A stretch of DNA of 64,000 nt from an uncultured Paraglaciecola sp. (GCF_913020055.1 NZ_CAJWCF010000007.1:19734-83733); one strand, 5' to 3'; numbered from the stretch's first letter, positions 11,402 through 21,936 are shown. Notes: generated by a model from the letters alone, not told the origin. Made by a program: numbers and translations.

Positions 11402-11813
11402 AATTCATATTTCCTTAAGATAGGCTGCATGCAAAGAATATGCGGAATAAAAAAAATAAACAAGACGTCTATACCTATACGAGCTCAAAATGGGCGTTTC
11501 ATTGCTATTTAAAGTGGTTTAGGCAGTGTGGCTATATGCAGACACACCAATTTAACCAAAAATAACTAAGGTAGGGTAAAAGTTTTAGCTCTATATTGTT
11601 GTTAATTTGTCATTTCACCTAAAGTGGGAATAGACAACTGGTTGAGCAAAAAAGAGTTTTGCGGCACAGTTCGGTCAAGGTTAAAAAAGCAGATCGCTTA
11701 TTAAACGTTGTTTTCGATGAATAAATGCAAACTAAAATGCTAACCGTAATAAAAATGTCACACAAAATCATAATAATCTAATGCGTTGTTGATGTAGCAA
11801 GGAAACTAAATAA
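11402..11813. other. Intergenic region upstream of phoB
   Basis: No gene seen in 412 bp between divergent genes. It should hold promoters for both. Bases 11755-11774 (ATGTCACACAAAATCATAAT) loosely resemble a Pho box of two TGTCA-like half-sites 11 bp apart, which would fit PhoB autoregulation; the second half-site is poor. A ribosome-binding AAGGA precedes phoB. Confidence 0.35.
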
Positions 11814-12503
11814 ATGGCAAAACGTATTTTACTGGTGGAAGACGAAGCTCCCATCCGCGACATGTTAAAGTTTGTGCTCGAACAATCGGGATATGAAACG
11901 ATTGAAGCGGAAGACTATCAAATCGCCTTAGATAAAATAGTCGAACCTTTTCCTGATCTCATTTTGTTAGATTGGATGTTGCCAGGAGGCACGGGTGTGC
12001 AATTGGCGAAAAAACTCAAGCAACATGAATATGCGCGGGATATCCCTATTATTATGTTGACAGCCAGAGGCGAGGAAGAAGATAAAATTAGAGGCTTGGA
12101 GGCTGGAGCTGATGATTATGTGACTAAACCTTTTTCGCCAAAAGAATTGGTGGCTAGAGTTAAGGCTGTGATTAGACGCGTCACGCCCACATCTAGCGAA
12201 GATGCGATTGATTATCAGGGATTAAAACTGGACCCAGTGTCCCATCGTGTGACCTCTAATGAGACGCCTATTGATATGGGTCCTACCGAGTTTAAACTAT
12301 TGCACTTTTTTATGACTCATTCAGAGCGAGTCTATAGCCGTGAACAACTGTTGGACAATGTATGGGGAACCAACGTTTATGTAGAAGATAGAACCGTAGA
12401 TGTGCATATCAGAAGGCTACGTAAAGCTTTGTCAGATTTTTCACATGAACATATGATCCAAACGGTTCGTGGTGCAGGTTATCGTTTTTCTAGCAAGACC
12501 TAG
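11814..12503 (+). CDS. phoB: Phosphate regulon response regulator PhoB
   Basis: 229 residues, the standard PhoB length. The receiver domain has its acceptor in LLDWMLPGG (~D53), the TARGEE and KPFSPKEL segments are typical of PhoB, and a C-terminal winged-helix DNA-binding domain includes [12 protein letters not shown]. It activates the phosphate-starvation genes when phosphorylated by PhoR, whose gene follows 75 bp downstream. Confidence 0.96.
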   Translation: MAKRILLVEDEAPIRDMLKFVLEQSGYETIEAEDYQIALDKIVEPFPDLILLDWMLPGGTGVQLAKKLKQHEYARDIPIIMLTARGEEEDKIRGLEAGADDYVTKPFSPKELVARVKAVIRRVTPTSSEDAIDYQGLKLDPVSHRVTSNETPIDMGPTEFKLLHFFMTHSERVYSREQLLDNVWGTNVYVEDRTVDVHIRRLRKALSDFSHEHMIQTVRGAGYRFSSKT

Positions 12504-12578
12504 TGAGTACTGTTAGCTGTAAGTTTTCACGGAAAAAAGCTATAGTCTCACCGCTTTAAACAGGAATATTACCTTTCG

Positions 12579-13901
12579 ATGTACCACTTTTTTCCTTGGC
12601 TGAGAAGTATTGCGAGAGTCATTGTTTTTATGACGTTCTGTACACTGCTTGGTTTATATCTAGAACATTTAACCATAACCCTACTGTTTGGTGCCTTTGC
12701 ATTGCTTGGTTGGCACTACTGGCGGCTTTACAGGCTTCATTACTGGTTGTGGCATAGTAAAAAGATTTCTCCTCCTAGAACCGGCGGTATCTGGTCACAT
12801 ATATATAAAGGTATTTATGGGACTAATGTAAAAAATCGGAATAAGCGTAAAGCCTTAGGTGAGATTATTCGTCGTTTCAGACAAGGTTCCGAAGCCCTGC
12901 CCGATGCGGCAATTGTAGTCGATGAGTCTTCTGAGATAATCTGGTGTAATCGATTAGCACGAATTGAATTAGGTTTGAGTTGGCCTAAGGATTTGGGGCA
13001 GAAAGTGTATGACTGCATTAACGATGAACAATTTATCAATTTCTATCACGCCAACCGTTTTGATCAACCTTTAGAAATTGTCTCGCCGATTAATGCCAGC
13101 AAAGTATTAGAATTTAGGTTAGTGCCATACGAAGACGATTATTTGATGATCCTCATCCGCGACGTCACCCGACTCACTCAAATTGAGAAAATGCGTAAAG
13201 ATTTTGTGGCCAATGTTTCCCATGAGTTGAAAACACCTTTAACAGTGATTAATGGTTACTTAGAAATGTTGCCGGAAAATGGTGACATGCCAGCGCCAAT
13301 GATGAAAAAAGCGATTTCTGAAATGCGCTCTCAATCTGTGCGAATGCAAAGTTTAATTGAAGAGCTGTTGGTATTGTCACGCATTGAAGCGAGCACTGAA
13401 AGAACCTTTGAGAAACTGGTTAATGTGCCGCAATTGTTATGGCAAATTCAGGTTGAAGCTGAAGCGCTTAATCGGGACAAAAAACATAAAATATTTTTTG
13501 ATATTTCACCGATTTTATATGTATATGGGATTGAAAGTGAGTTACGAAGTGCCTTTTCAAATTTGATTTTTAATGCAATTAATTATACGCCCAACGGTGG
13601 TGTCATCGAGATAAAATGGGCTTTAGAGAATAACCAAGTCAAGTTTAGCGTAAAAGATAACGGTTACGGAATTGCCCCAGTACACATTGAAAGGCTAACC
13701 GAACGCTTTTATCGCGTTGATAAAGCGCGCTCGCGCACTACTGGTGGTTCAGGCTTAGGCCTTTCTATAGTTAAGCATGTTTTGTCTCACCATAATTCAG
13801 TGTTAAATATACAAAGTCGAGTGGGCAAAGGATCGACTTTTTCTTGCCGCTTTTCTCCAGAATTAACTTATATCGTCGAAAAACCTGCTGACAGCCAATA
13901 A
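12579..13901 (+). CDS. phoR: Phosphate regulon sensor kinase PhoR
   Basis: 440 residues. Two close N-terminal membrane segments (~10-50, DUF3329-like) with almost no periplasmic loop, a PAS domain (~95-190), HisKA with the acceptor in VANVSHELKTP (~H215), and HATPase with DNGYGI and GGSGLGLSI. The layout is the classical PhoR one, sensing phosphate status through the Pst-PhoU complex rather than directly. No pst or phoU gene lies next to it here. Confidence 0.95.
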   Translation: MYHFFPWLRSIARVIVFMTFCTLLGLYLEHLTITLLFGAFALLGWHYWRLYRLHYWLWHSKKISPPRTGGIWSHIYKGIYGTNVKNRNKRKALGEIIRRFRQGSEALPDAAIVVDESSEIIWCNRLARIELGLSWPKDLGQKVYDCINDEQFINFYHANRFDQPLEIVSPINASKVLEFRLVPYEDDYLMILIRDVTRLTQIEKMRKDFVANVSHELKTPLTVINGYLEMLPENGDMPAPMMKKAISEMRSQSVRMQSLIEELLVLSRIEASTERTFEKLVNVPQLLWQIQVEAEALNRDKKHKIFFDISPILYVYGIESELRSAFSNLIFNAINYTPNGGVIEIKWALENNQVKFSVKDNGYGIAPVHIERLTERFYRVDKARSRTTGGSGLGLSIVKHVLSHHNSVLNIQSRVGKGSTFSCRFSPELTYIVEKPADSQ

Positions 13902-14096
13902 CCTCCTGTATTTTATTTCAGAACTACTATTTCTTGTACTTTCCTTCTAAATTATGACTTTTGTCATATCAAACTAGTGACGTTTGGCCGCTCCGTTTTT
14001 TGTTTGTATATGTCAATATTGTCTTAACACTCCTTTACCTTTCGGTTTAAGGGGGTAATCTTTAAGACACAAATAGTCAATTTAATAGAGGTCCAG

Positions 14097-15125
14097 GTGA
14101 CAGATAAAAGTGAATTGTTGCAGCAGCTCAAATTAGATAGGAGCCAAACTCATACAACGAATGGTATTAAGGCTTGGCAAATTTTATTATTGTTGGTGTT
14201 CTGTTGTGGATTGTCGGTTTGGATCACCCTTAGCTATTTTGCTCCTGTGCGCATAGCGGAGCAAAGTAACCCCCTTGCTGCTGAAAGTAACCGCAAAGTC
14301 CAGTCAAGTACGTCAGTGCCTACAGAGTCAGTAGAGCCAAATATTCAACCCAGTGACACTATTCTGAATTCCTCCGGTTATATAACCGCAAGACGTATGG
14401 CTACCGTTTCTTCAGAAGTCATGGGTTTAATTACCCAAGTGAATGTAGAAGAAGGCATGAACGTTGAGGAAGGACAAATTCTGGCTACCCTTGATAGTCA
14501 GTTAGCTGAAGTCAATCTTGACTATGCCCGCGCGCAATTTGCGGTGTTGCAAGCTAGGCGTAAAGCTATTTTAGTAAATCTGGATGAAGCAAAAATCAAT
14601 TATAAACGCACCCTTGATAATACTTATTCAAGCGAAGTCGAACGCACCCGTGGATTTGCAAATCAACAGAGTTTGCAGGCTAATTTAGAAAGTGCAGACG
14701 CCGATTTATTGGTGGCGAAAATTGAAATTCGTCGGCAACAAGAGCGTTTAGACGACCACACCATCAGAGCGCCATTTAGTGGTGTAGTTACACAAAAAAA
14801 TGCTCAGCCGGGTGAAATAGTGGCGCCATCGTCAGCAGGAGGGGGCTTCACGCGAACGGGTATCTGCACCATAGTGGATATGAGCTCTCTTGAAATAGAA
14901 GTGGATGTAAATGAATCCTTTATTGGCCGTGTTTATCCCGGTCAAAAGGTCAATGCCACTTTAGACGCCTATCCAGATTGGCCTATACCAGCCTCAGTTA
15001 TTGCGACTATACCCACAGCGGATAGAGCCAAGGCTACAGTTCAAGTCAGAATTAAAATAGAACTAGAAGACTCGAGAATATTGCCCGAAATGGGTGTGAA
15101 AGTTGGGTTTATGAGAGACAACTAA
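14097..15125 (+). CDS. Periplasmic adaptor (membrane fusion) protein of an ABC exporter
   Basis: 342 residues with a GTG start preceded by AGAGG. One N-terminal membrane anchor (~25-48) is followed by a lipoyl-like domain split around a coiled-coil hairpin (~145-220): the first half includes GLITQVNVEEGMNVEEGQ and the second DHTIRAPFSGVVTQ. A beta-barrel region follows (VDVNESFIGRVYPGQ). This is the MacA/HlyD-type architecture. It is the first of four genes encoding an ATPase and two FtsX permeases, so it probably links them to an outer-membrane channel encoded elsewhere. Confidence 0.9.
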   Translation: MTDKSELLQQLKLDRSQTHTTNGIKAWQILLLLVFCCGLSVWITLSYFAPVRIAEQSNPLAAESNRKVQSSTSVPTESVEPNIQPSDTILNSSGYITARRMATVSSEVMGLITQVNVEEGMNVEEGQILATLDSQLAEVNLDYARAQFAVLQARRKAILVNLDEAKINYKRTLDNTYSSEVERTRGFANQQSLQANLESADADLLVAKIEIRRQQERLDDHTIRAPFSGVVTQKNAQPGEIVAPSSAGGGFTRTGICTIVDMSSLEIEVDVNESFIGRVYPGQKVNATLDAYPDWPIPASVIATIPTADRAKATVQVRIKIELEDSRILPEMGVKVGFMRDN

Positions 15126-15161
15126 TTTATTCATTTTGCGAAGGAATAAGAGGATAAAAGC

Positions 15162-15860
15162 ATGAGCAATGACAATTTATTTGAATTAACTCAAGTGGCT
15201 AAACGATTTACTAAAGGTAAAGAGACCATTAGCATTTTTCATGATCTGAATATGCAAATTAAGGAAGGCGACTTTCTCGCTATCATGGGGCCCTCAGGTT
15301 CGGGCAAAACTACATTGTTAAATTTACTTGGTGGTGTGGACCAACCTACTGAAGGACAAATTACCTTCGATGGCCAGCGCATTGATAACCTTAGTGAAGG
15401 CCAACTGGCCAAATGGCGAGCGAATAACATAGGTTTTATTTTTCAGTTTTATAATTTGATGCCTATGTTAAATGCTGCGCGTAACGTGGAGTTGCCTTTG
15501 TTACTGACCAACCTCAACCGCAACGAACGACAAAAACAAGTGAAGGTAGCACTAGAGCTTGTGGGGTTAAGTGACCGAGCCAATCATATGCCAAGTGAGA
15601 TGTCCGGTGGTCAACAGCAACGTGTGGCGATTGCCAGAGCAGTGGTATCTGATCCTAAATTTTTACTCTGTGATGAACCTACGGGGGATTTGGACAGGCA
15701 AACTGCAGACGAAATTTTACAGACATTACAGCTTCTGAATGAAAAGTTTGGCAAAACCATTGTTATGGTGACCCATGATCCTTCCGCGGCTAAATTTGCA
15801 AAGCAAACTGTGAACCTAAATAAAGGGGAGTTTGTCAAAGCAGAGGAGTTGTTGGCATGA
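15162..15860 (+). CDS. ABC transporter ATP-binding protein (MacB/LolD type)
   Basis: 232 residues: Walker A GPSGSGKTTLL (~40-50), Q-loop in FIFQFYNLMP, signature MSGGQQQRVAIARA (~150), Walker B FLLCDEPTGDLD and the switch His in VMVTHD. The IGFIFQFYNLMP segment and lack of membrane domains place it in the LolD/MacB/FtsE class, which powers FtsX-type permeases by mechanotransmission. It overlaps the next permease gene by ATGA and is preceded by an AGAGGA ribosome-binding site. Confidence 0.94.
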   Translation: MSNDNLFELTQVAKRFTKGKETISIFHDLNMQIKEGDFLAIMGPSGSGKTTLLNLLGGVDQPTEGQITFDGQRIDNLSEGQLAKWRANNIGFIFQFYNLMPMLNAARNVELPLLLTNLNRNERQKQVKVALELVGLSDRANHMPSEMSGGQQQRVAIARAVVSDPKFLLCDEPTGDLDRQTADEILQTLQLLNEKFGKTIVMVTHDPSAAKFAKQTVNLNKGEFVKAEELLA

Positions 15861-17014
15861 AAGACTTGTATTTAGTCTATAAAAATTTAACCCGAAAAAA
15901 GATGCGATTGTTTCTCACTACCTTTGCCATTTTTATCGCGTTTTTAATTTTTGGAGCCATTATGACCTTACGAGGCGCCTTAAACTCGGGGGTTGAAATG
16001 TCGGCAGACAATCGTTTGGTTGTTGTACATAAAACCAACTTCACTAACCCTCTACCTTATTCTTATGTAAATAAAACTAAGGCAATTGATGGGGTCAAAC
16101 AAGTCACTCATGCCAATTGGTTTGGCGGTTATTATCAGCAACCTGCGAATCAAGTGGTGACCTTTGCTGTAGAGCCCGAAAGTTACTTAGCGGTTTATCC
16201 CGAATTAGTCATAGAGCCAGAGCAGCGCAAAGCTTGGTTAAACAATCAAGCCAGTGTGTTAGTGGGCCAGCGTATTGCCATGGCAAACGGCTGGAAAGTA
16301 GGTGATCGTATTCCCTTGTCATCGAACATTTTCTCCCACAAAGACGGTGGGCAAACATGGGATTTTGTAGTTGAAGGTATATTTACCGGCGCTGAAGAAA
16401 AAACCGATACCAGTTATCTTTTGTTTCACTACAAATATTTCAAAGAAACCCAGTCTTGGGGGGGAGATAGCATTGGTTGGTTAATCTTAACCACAGTCGA
16501 TGCGTCGATGAATGAAAGTGTAGCCAAAGCCATAGATAGCAATTTTGCTAATTCCAATGCCGAAACTGATACCAGTACCGAACAAGCCTTTAATAAAGCC
16601 TTTATTGAACAAATCGGTAATATCGGGTTGATTATTTTTGGTGTGGTGTTTATGGCGTTTTTTACCATTTTGATCGTTGTAGGTAACACTATGGTACTGG
16701 CAATTAGGGAACGAACTGGGGAAATTGCAGTGTTAAAAACTTTAGGTTTTGCATCGATACGTATTTTTAAAATGGTCATTATCGAATCCTGTTTACTGGC
16801 ATTTTTAGGTGGTTTATTAGGCCTAGGTGCGGCCTATTTGTTAATCCAGGGGGCATCAGAAAATTTAGCTCGATTTTTACCTAATCTAGTATTAGATCAA
16901 AACATCGTATTACAAGCATTGGGGTACATTTTGTTATTAGGTTTAATCACGGGCATTGCTCCGGCGATTAGCGCGCTGAGACTTAATATTATCACCGCAT
17001 TTAATAGGGGTTAG
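15857..17014 (+). CDS. FtsX-family ABC permease (first)
   Basis: 385 residues: an N-terminal membrane helix (~18-40), a ~210-residue periplasmic MacB-like domain, then three helices near the C-terminus (~270-300, ~315-340, ~355-378). The GEIAVLKTLGFA segment is a typical FtsX coupling motif. Start ATG overlaps the ATPase stop; the next permease begins 2 bp after its stop. The two permeases probably form a heterodimer. Substrate unknown. Confidence 0.92.
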   Translation: MKDLYLVYKNLTRKKMRLFLTTFAIFIAFLIFGAIMTLRGALNSGVEMSADNRLVVVHKTNFTNPLPYSYVNKTKAIDGVKQVTHANWFGGYYQQPANQVVTFAVEPESYLAVYPELVIEPEQRKAWLNNQASVLVGQRIAMANGWKVGDRIPLSSNIFSHKDGGQTWDFVVEGIFTGAEEKTDTSYLLFHYKYFKETQSWGGDSIGWLILTTVDASMNESVAKAIDSNFANSNAETDTSTEQAFNKAFIEQIGNIGLIIFGVVFMAFFTILIVVGNTMVLAIRERTGEIAVLKTLGFASIRIFKMVIIESCLLAFLGGLLGLGAAYLLIQGASENLARFLPNLVLDQNIVLQALGYILLLGLITGIAPAISALRLNIITAFNRG

Positions 17015-17016
17015 TT

Positions 17017-18204
17017 ATGAGTAACATTATGTCGCAAAGTACTGCCGTTATAGTGATGAATATTCGCAGTCTGCCTAGACGTTTATGGATGTCACTGGCG
17101 ATGATTTTTGCCAGTGCAGTTGTAGTCGCCATCTTGTTGGCTTTTTTGGCCATGGCAAAAGGGTTTGAAGCCACAATGCAAAGCGCCGGATCGGATGATG
17201 TTGCCTTTTTTATGCGCACCGGTTCGGCGGCTGAATTAAACAGTTCAGCCTCCAGGGACCAGGTTAACTTAATCGAAAACGCTCCCGGTATTGTTAAAGA
17301 TGAACAAGGTCCGCTTGTTTCACCTGAACTCTACGTAATAGTCGATGGGGTTAAGAAAAGCACTCAGATAGAAGCTAATATTCCGCTTCGAGGCCTAAAT
17401 CAGCGTGGTGTGGATATGCGTAAGGGGTTCACCCTAACAGCTGGTCGAATGTTTACCCCTGGCACTGATGAATTGATAGTTGGTGCGGGTATATTGCGTG
17501 AATTTGACGGCTTCGATCTTGGTCAGGAAATTCGTTTTGGTAAATATACCTGGAAAGTAGTTGGCGTGTTCTCAACTGGCGGTAATGTATTTGAAAGTGA
17601 GTTATGGGCCGATGCCAAGGTGATTCAAAATTTATACAACCGCGGTAGTTCTTATCAAACTGTACGAGCAAGGATTGGTTCACCCAGTGATCTTGCGGCA
17701 ATTAACGAATACCTAAAATCTGAGCCTAGATTGACTCACGAAGTACAAACCGAATCCGCTTATTTTGCAACGCAAGGTAAAAGTTTACAGTACATGGCGA
17801 TATTTGGTTGGGTAATCAGTTCGATAATGGCACTGGGGGCTTTAGCAGGTGCGCTTAATACTATGTATACCTCAGTATCTGACAGAGCGATGGAAATCGC
17901 TACGTTACGCGCCATCGGTTTTAGTCATATATCGGCTTTTATTGGCACTATGGTCGAAGCGATGACTTTAGCGGTGATTGGTAGTTTAGTGGGTTCATTG
18001 GCTGCATTTATCTTTTTTGATGGCATGAATGCGTCTACGCTAGGCGGCAGTTTTACCCAAGTAGTGTTTAGCTTTCAGCTTACTTCGGAGTTGTTTGTGC
18101 AAGGTATCAGTATGGCCCTAGTGATTGGTTTTATCAGTGGGGTATTTCCCGCTTGGCAGGCAGCAAGGGTACCAGTGATAGTGGCGTTTCAATCTGCTAG
18201 GTAA
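17017..18204 (+). CDS. FtsX-family ABC permease (second)
   Basis: 395 residues with the same plan as its neighbour: an N-terminal helix (~25-48), a large periplasmic domain, and three C-terminal helices. The MEIATLRAIGFS coupling motif is clear. Sequence similarity to the first permease is limited, consistent with an old duplication and a heterodimer. It is the last gene of the exporter operon; a strong terminator follows. Confidence 0.92.
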   Translation: MSNIMSQSTAVIVMNIRSLPRRLWMSLAMIFASAVVVAILLAFLAMAKGFEATMQSAGSDDVAFFMRTGSAAELNSSASRDQVNLIENAPGIVKDEQGPLVSPELYVIVDGVKKSTQIEANIPLRGLNQRGVDMRKGFTLTAGRMFTPGTDELIVGAGILREFDGFDLGQEIRFGKYTWKVVGVFSTGGNVFESELWADAKVIQNLYNRGSSYQTVRARIGSPSDLAAINEYLKSEPRLTHEVQTESAYFATQGKSLQYMAIFGWVISSIMALGALAGALNTMYTSVSDRAMEIATLRAIGFSHISAFIGTMVEAMTLAVIGSLVGSLAAFIFFDGMNASTLGGSFTQVVFSFQLTSELFVQGISMALVIGFISGVFPAWQAARVPVIVAFQSAR

Positions 18205-18225
18205 ATATTAAAACCTAGTCTGATT

Positions 18226-18258
18226 AAAAAGCCGAGTAATCACTACTCGGCTTTTTTT
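18226..18258 (+). terminator. Strong Rho-independent terminator of the exporter operon
   Basis: Perfect 13-bp stem (18226-18238 with 18244-18256; core GCCGAGTA) with a 5-base loop, running into seven Ts. It closes the four-gene exporter operon. Confidence 0.93.
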
Positions 18259-18355
18259 CATTTTGTACATACATAAGATAGTTTTTTACTGACGTCTCAT
18301 TTAAGGTAATTGACATCATCTTTATTTTTAACAGTGTGCAAATGGAATTTAAAAA

Positions 18356-19585
18356 ATGAAAAAAACATTCAGTTTAAAAGGCGTGAGTCTTGGTTTTTTG
18401 ATAGTGGTAATAGTGTTGTTAGTTATCTATCAAAAAAATCTGATCCGTTTGTATACCGCCGTGACCTTATACGATGAAGATAAAATAGCGCATAATTTTC
18501 TGACAATGTATGAGTCCTTTAACGCAACAGTCATCCCAGCAAGTTCAGAGCCTTTTTCATTCACTGAGGAACCCAAACCCTTACCCAACGCTTTTAACTA
18601 TGAAAATCAGACCATGTCATTAACTGATTTTCTCGAAGACACTCAAACAATGGGCTTGTTAGTGTTAAAAGATGGGGTAATTGTGAATGAAAATTATTGG
18701 TTAGGCCATGCCAAAGATAAGCAACATATCTCATTTTCAATGGCTAAGTCCTTTGTTTCAGCGTTAATGGGCATTGCTATTGATGAGGGATTTGTGACCA
18801 GTATCGAACAGGATGTGACTGATTACGTACCAGAATTGATGGGCAGTGGTTATGAAGATGTTAGCATCAAAGATGTATTACAAATATCTTCAGGCGTGCG
18901 TTTTAACGAAGATTATGGTGATTTTAATTCTGACATTAACAGGTTTTCTCGTGCCACGGCTTTTGGTACTTCTTTAGATGATTTTTCAGCTTCATTAGAC
19001 AGGGAAAGAGAGCCAGGCACCTATCATCATTATGTGAGTATCGATACTCAAGTGTTGGGTATGGTGTTAACTCGCGCTACGGGTAAAAGTCTAACTCACT
19101 ACTTGTCCGAAAAAATTTGGCAGCCCTTAGGCATGGAGCATCAAGCCTATTGGTTAGCAGATGATAACAACATGGAATTAGCCTTGGGTGGGCTCAATGT
19201 GTCTTTGCGCGACTATGCCAAATTAGGTTGGTTGTATCTTAATCAAGGAACCTGGACTGACAAACAGCATAACACTCAGCAAATAGTGCCTAAACAATGG
19301 GTGATTGATTCAACGACAGCCGATGCGCCACACCTTGTAGCGGGCGAAAACAATTCAGCTTCATCTTCTTCTTTTGGATATGGCTATCAATGGTGGTTGC
19401 CACTTGGCGCTGAAGACGAATTTTCTGCGCAGGGCATTTACAATCAATACATCTATATCGATCCAGATCAAAACTTAGTCATAGTTAAAAACTCAGCTAA
19501 TTATCGTTTTACCGACAAAAGTTTAAACTGGACAGCCAAACATTATGCTATGTTCCGCGCGATCAGTACTCATTTTTCACAATAA
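18356..19585 (+). CDS. Serine hydrolase of the beta-lactamase family
   Basis: 409 residues with one N-terminal membrane anchor (~10-28), catalytic region outside the cytoplasm. The class C/PBP-like signature SMAK sits at ~128-131 (nucleophile Ser, general-base Lys), and YVS at ~225 is a YxS/N-type second motif. Family members include esterases, D-aminopeptidases and cell-wall-related enzymes; true beta-lactamase activity is not implied. It is followed 32 bp later by oligopeptidase B in the same direction. Confidence 0.88.
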   Translation: MKKTFSLKGVSLGFLIVVIVLLVIYQKNLIRLYTAVTLYDEDKIAHNFLTMYESFNATVIPASSEPFSFTEEPKPLPNAFNYENQTMSLTDFLEDTQTMGLLVLKDGVIVNENYWLGHAKDKQHISFSMAKSFVSALMGIAIDEGFVTSIEQDVTDYVPELMGSGYEDVSIKDVLQISSGVRFNEDYGDFNSDINRFSRATAFGTSLDDFSASLDREREPGTYHHYVSIDTQVLGMVLTRATGKSLTHYLSEKIWQPLGMEHQAYWLADDNNMELALGGLNVSLRDYAKLGWLYLNQGTWTDKQHNTQQIVPKQWVIDSTTADAPHLVAGENNSASSSSFGYGYQWWLPLGAEDEFSAQGIYNQYIYIDPDQNLVIVKNSANYRFTDKSLNWTAKHYAMFRAISTHFSQ

Positions 19586-19617
19586 GCAAATATTTTGACT
19601 CCAAGGAAAATCATTCT

Positions 19618-21783
19618 ATGTCATTTTATTCACCTTTCTTTATGCTGGGAGTAGCCGCAATGACAACACTTTTAAGCGCTTGTAGTTCTGAGCCAGAAAA
19701 CAAGATTTTCCCTAGGTTACAACAGTTGGAAGTGCCTCAACCAAAAGCTAATACACAAGCTTATATGGCACAACACCATGGGTTGACCTTATCTGATGAT
19801 TATCATTGGCTCAGAGATCAGGATTATCCACAAGTAAATGACAAGCCTATATTGGATTACCTCAAAGCTGAAAACGACTATTACGCGAGTTTTCTAGCTC
19901 CCCATCAAAAATTAGTCGATACCTTATTTGAGGAATTTAAGGGACGGGTTAATGAAACTGAAACATCTGTGCCTTGGATAAAAAATGGTTACGAATACCG
20001 TTGGTATTTTCAACCTGGAAAAGAATACAGAACATGGGCCCGACGCAAGTTAGACAGTGATATCGAACAAGTTTATTTAGATGAAAATCTATTAGCTGAA
20101 GGACATGAATATTTCACTTTGGGGGATTGGGATATCAGTCCAGACAATAGTCTTCTAGCCTATTCAATGGACACCGATGGAAGCGAGCGAAACATAGTAA
20201 AAATCAAAAGCTTAACAACAAATGAATACCTTGTTGATGAATTAGCTGATGTGTCGGGTTCTGTGTTGTTTAGCCAAGACAACCAAAGTCTTATTTATGC
20301 CTTGCTAGAAAAGGATGTATGGCGAACATCGAGTGTTAACGTGCATTCGTTGGGAACCGAACAAAATACAGATAAGGTGTTAGTCAAAGAGCTTGATGAG
20401 ACGTTTTCCTTAGGATTTTATCTCACTAGCAGTGAGCAATATTTAGTATTGACCACAGGCAATGCTGATAGAACAGAAATCTCGGTTGTGAGTATGGCTG
20501 ATTTAGCACAAGCGCCAAAGATGCTGAATACTCGTGAGCAAAATTTCAAGCTAGATGTTGACCATGGCAATGGCCATTTTTATATGTTGACCAATGATAC
20601 TCACGTCAACTTTAGGATCGCTAAAAGCAAAGAAAACCAAGTGCAATACGATCAATGGCAGACTGTATTTGCAGGTTCAAATACGAGGTATTTTAAAAGC
20701 CTGCAAGTGTTCAAAGGTTTTGTGGCAATAGGTCAGAGTATTCAAGGCTTAGAGTCGATCAGTATTTTACCCAATCTGGGCAAAGGCCATGAAATTGTGT
20801 TGCCTGAAAAAGTGGCCAGTGTCAGTTTGTCTGCTAACCCAGAGTTTTCGCAAAAACACGTACGGATAAGATATGAATCAATGATCACGCCCGACAGTAT
20901 CTTTGATTACGATGTTCCTAATGAAACACTTAATTTACGCAAAACGAAAATCATTCCATCTGGCTATGACAAAAACCAATACACAACCGAGCGTATTATG
21001 GCTGAGGCCAGAGATGGTGTGAAAGTGCCAATCAGCATAGTGACTAAAAAAGGCTTTAAGAAAGATGGCTCCCAGCCTTTATATCTTTACGCCTACGGTG
21101 CTTACGCTTTTGGACTTGAGCCAAACTTTTCTACCACTCGATTAAGTCTACTTGATCGAGGTTTTGCTTATGCTTACGCCCATGTGCGAGGGGGCGATGA
21201 AATGGGCTACCAGTGGTATTTAGACGGCAAATTAGACAAGCGAAACAATGCCTTTAACGACTTTGTTGATGTGGCTCAACACCTTATCGAACAAGGGTAT
21301 GTTGCCAAAGGTAATATATCCATAGAAGGAGGAAGTGCGGGAGGAGAACTAATGGGCGCTGTAGTCAATCAAGCGCCTGAGTTATGGCGTTCAGTGAACC
21401 TAGCGGTACCTTTTGTTGATGTATTGAATACTATTCTCGATGAAACCTTACCCCTAACGCCTCCAGAATGGTCTGAATGGGGTAACCCTTTGATTAGCAA
21501 AGACGTATTTGAATTCATTCAAAGTTATTCGCCCTATGACAATATTCAAGCCAAAGAATACCCGCCAATGTTAGTTACCGGGGGGCTTAATGATCCACGA
21601 GTCACCTATTGGGAGCCTGCAAAATGGACTGCAAAAATGCGAGCTACCAAAACTGATAAAAATTTATTGGTCATGCGCATGAACATGGGAGCAGGGCATT
21701 TCTCCAACACCGGGCGGTATGGGCGTCTAAAAGATATTGCCGAGGAATACGCGTTTGCGCTTATTGCGCATGGTATAAATTAA
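19618..21783 (+). CDS. ptrB: Oligopeptidase B-like S9A peptidase, lipoprotein form
   Basis: 721 residues. The N-terminus is a lipoprotein signal (LLSACSS), unlike the cytosolic E. coli enzyme. A seven-bladed propeller occupies ~80-430 and an alpha/beta hydrolase domain the rest. The triad is visible: Ser ~573 in GGSAGGELMG, Asp ~659 in GGLNDPRV, His ~694 in GAGHFSN. The RLSLLDRGF, HVRGGDEMG and FVDV segments match oligopeptidase B rather than prolyl endopeptidase, so cleavage after Lys/Arg in short peptides is expected. AAGGA precedes the ATG. It probably digests peptides in the envelope. Confidence 0.92.
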   Translation: MSFYSPFFMLGVAAMTTLLSACSSEPENKIFPRLQQLEVPQPKANTQAYMAQHHGLTLSDDYHWLRDQDYPQVNDKPILDYLKAENDYYASFLAPHQKLVDTLFEEFKGRVNETETSVPWIKNGYEYRWYFQPGKEYRTWARRKLDSDIEQVYLDENLLAEGHEYFTLGDWDISPDNSLLAYSMDTDGSERNIVKIKSLTTNEYLVDELADVSGSVLFSQDNQSLIYALLEKDVWRTSSVNVHSLGTEQNTDKVLVKELDETFSLGFYLTSSEQYLVLTTGNADRTEISVVSMADLAQAPKMLNTREQNFKLDVDHGNGHFYMLTNDTHVNFRIAKSKENQVQYDQWQTVFAGSNTRYFKSLQVFKGFVAIGQSIQGLESISILPNLGKGHEIVLPEKVASVSLSANPEFSQKHVRIRYESMITPDSIFDYDVPNETLNLRKTKIIPSGYDKNQYTTERIMAEARDGVKVPISIVTKKGFKKDGSQPLYLYAYGAYAFGLEPNFSTTRLSLLDRGFAYAYAHVRGGDEMGYQWYLDGKLDKRNNAFNDFVDVAQHLIEQGYVAKGNISIEGGSAGGELMGAVVNQAPELWRSVNLAVPFVDVLNTILDETLPLTPPEWSEWGNPLISKDVFEFIQSYSPYDNIQAKEYPPMLVTGGLNDPRVTYWEPAKWTAKMRATKTDKNLLVMRMNMGAGHFSNTGRYGRLKDIAEEYAFALIAHGIN

Positions 21784-21936
21784 TTGGTTATGACCATTGG
21801 ACCTCGTTGACCTTTGATTCCGCATGATAAGTGGAAGGTTGACAGGTCCTATCATTATCAATTTATTCACATCGCTTTTGTTTGCCAGCAAATATCGTTA
21901 ATGTTAAGGGTATATAATTGTTTAAGAGATATTCCC

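Noticed and set aside
21814..21936. TTG start extending the metalloprotease by 41 residues
   Set aside because: The ATG at 21937 has a ribosome-binding site and begins a standard signal peptide; the extension would bury it.
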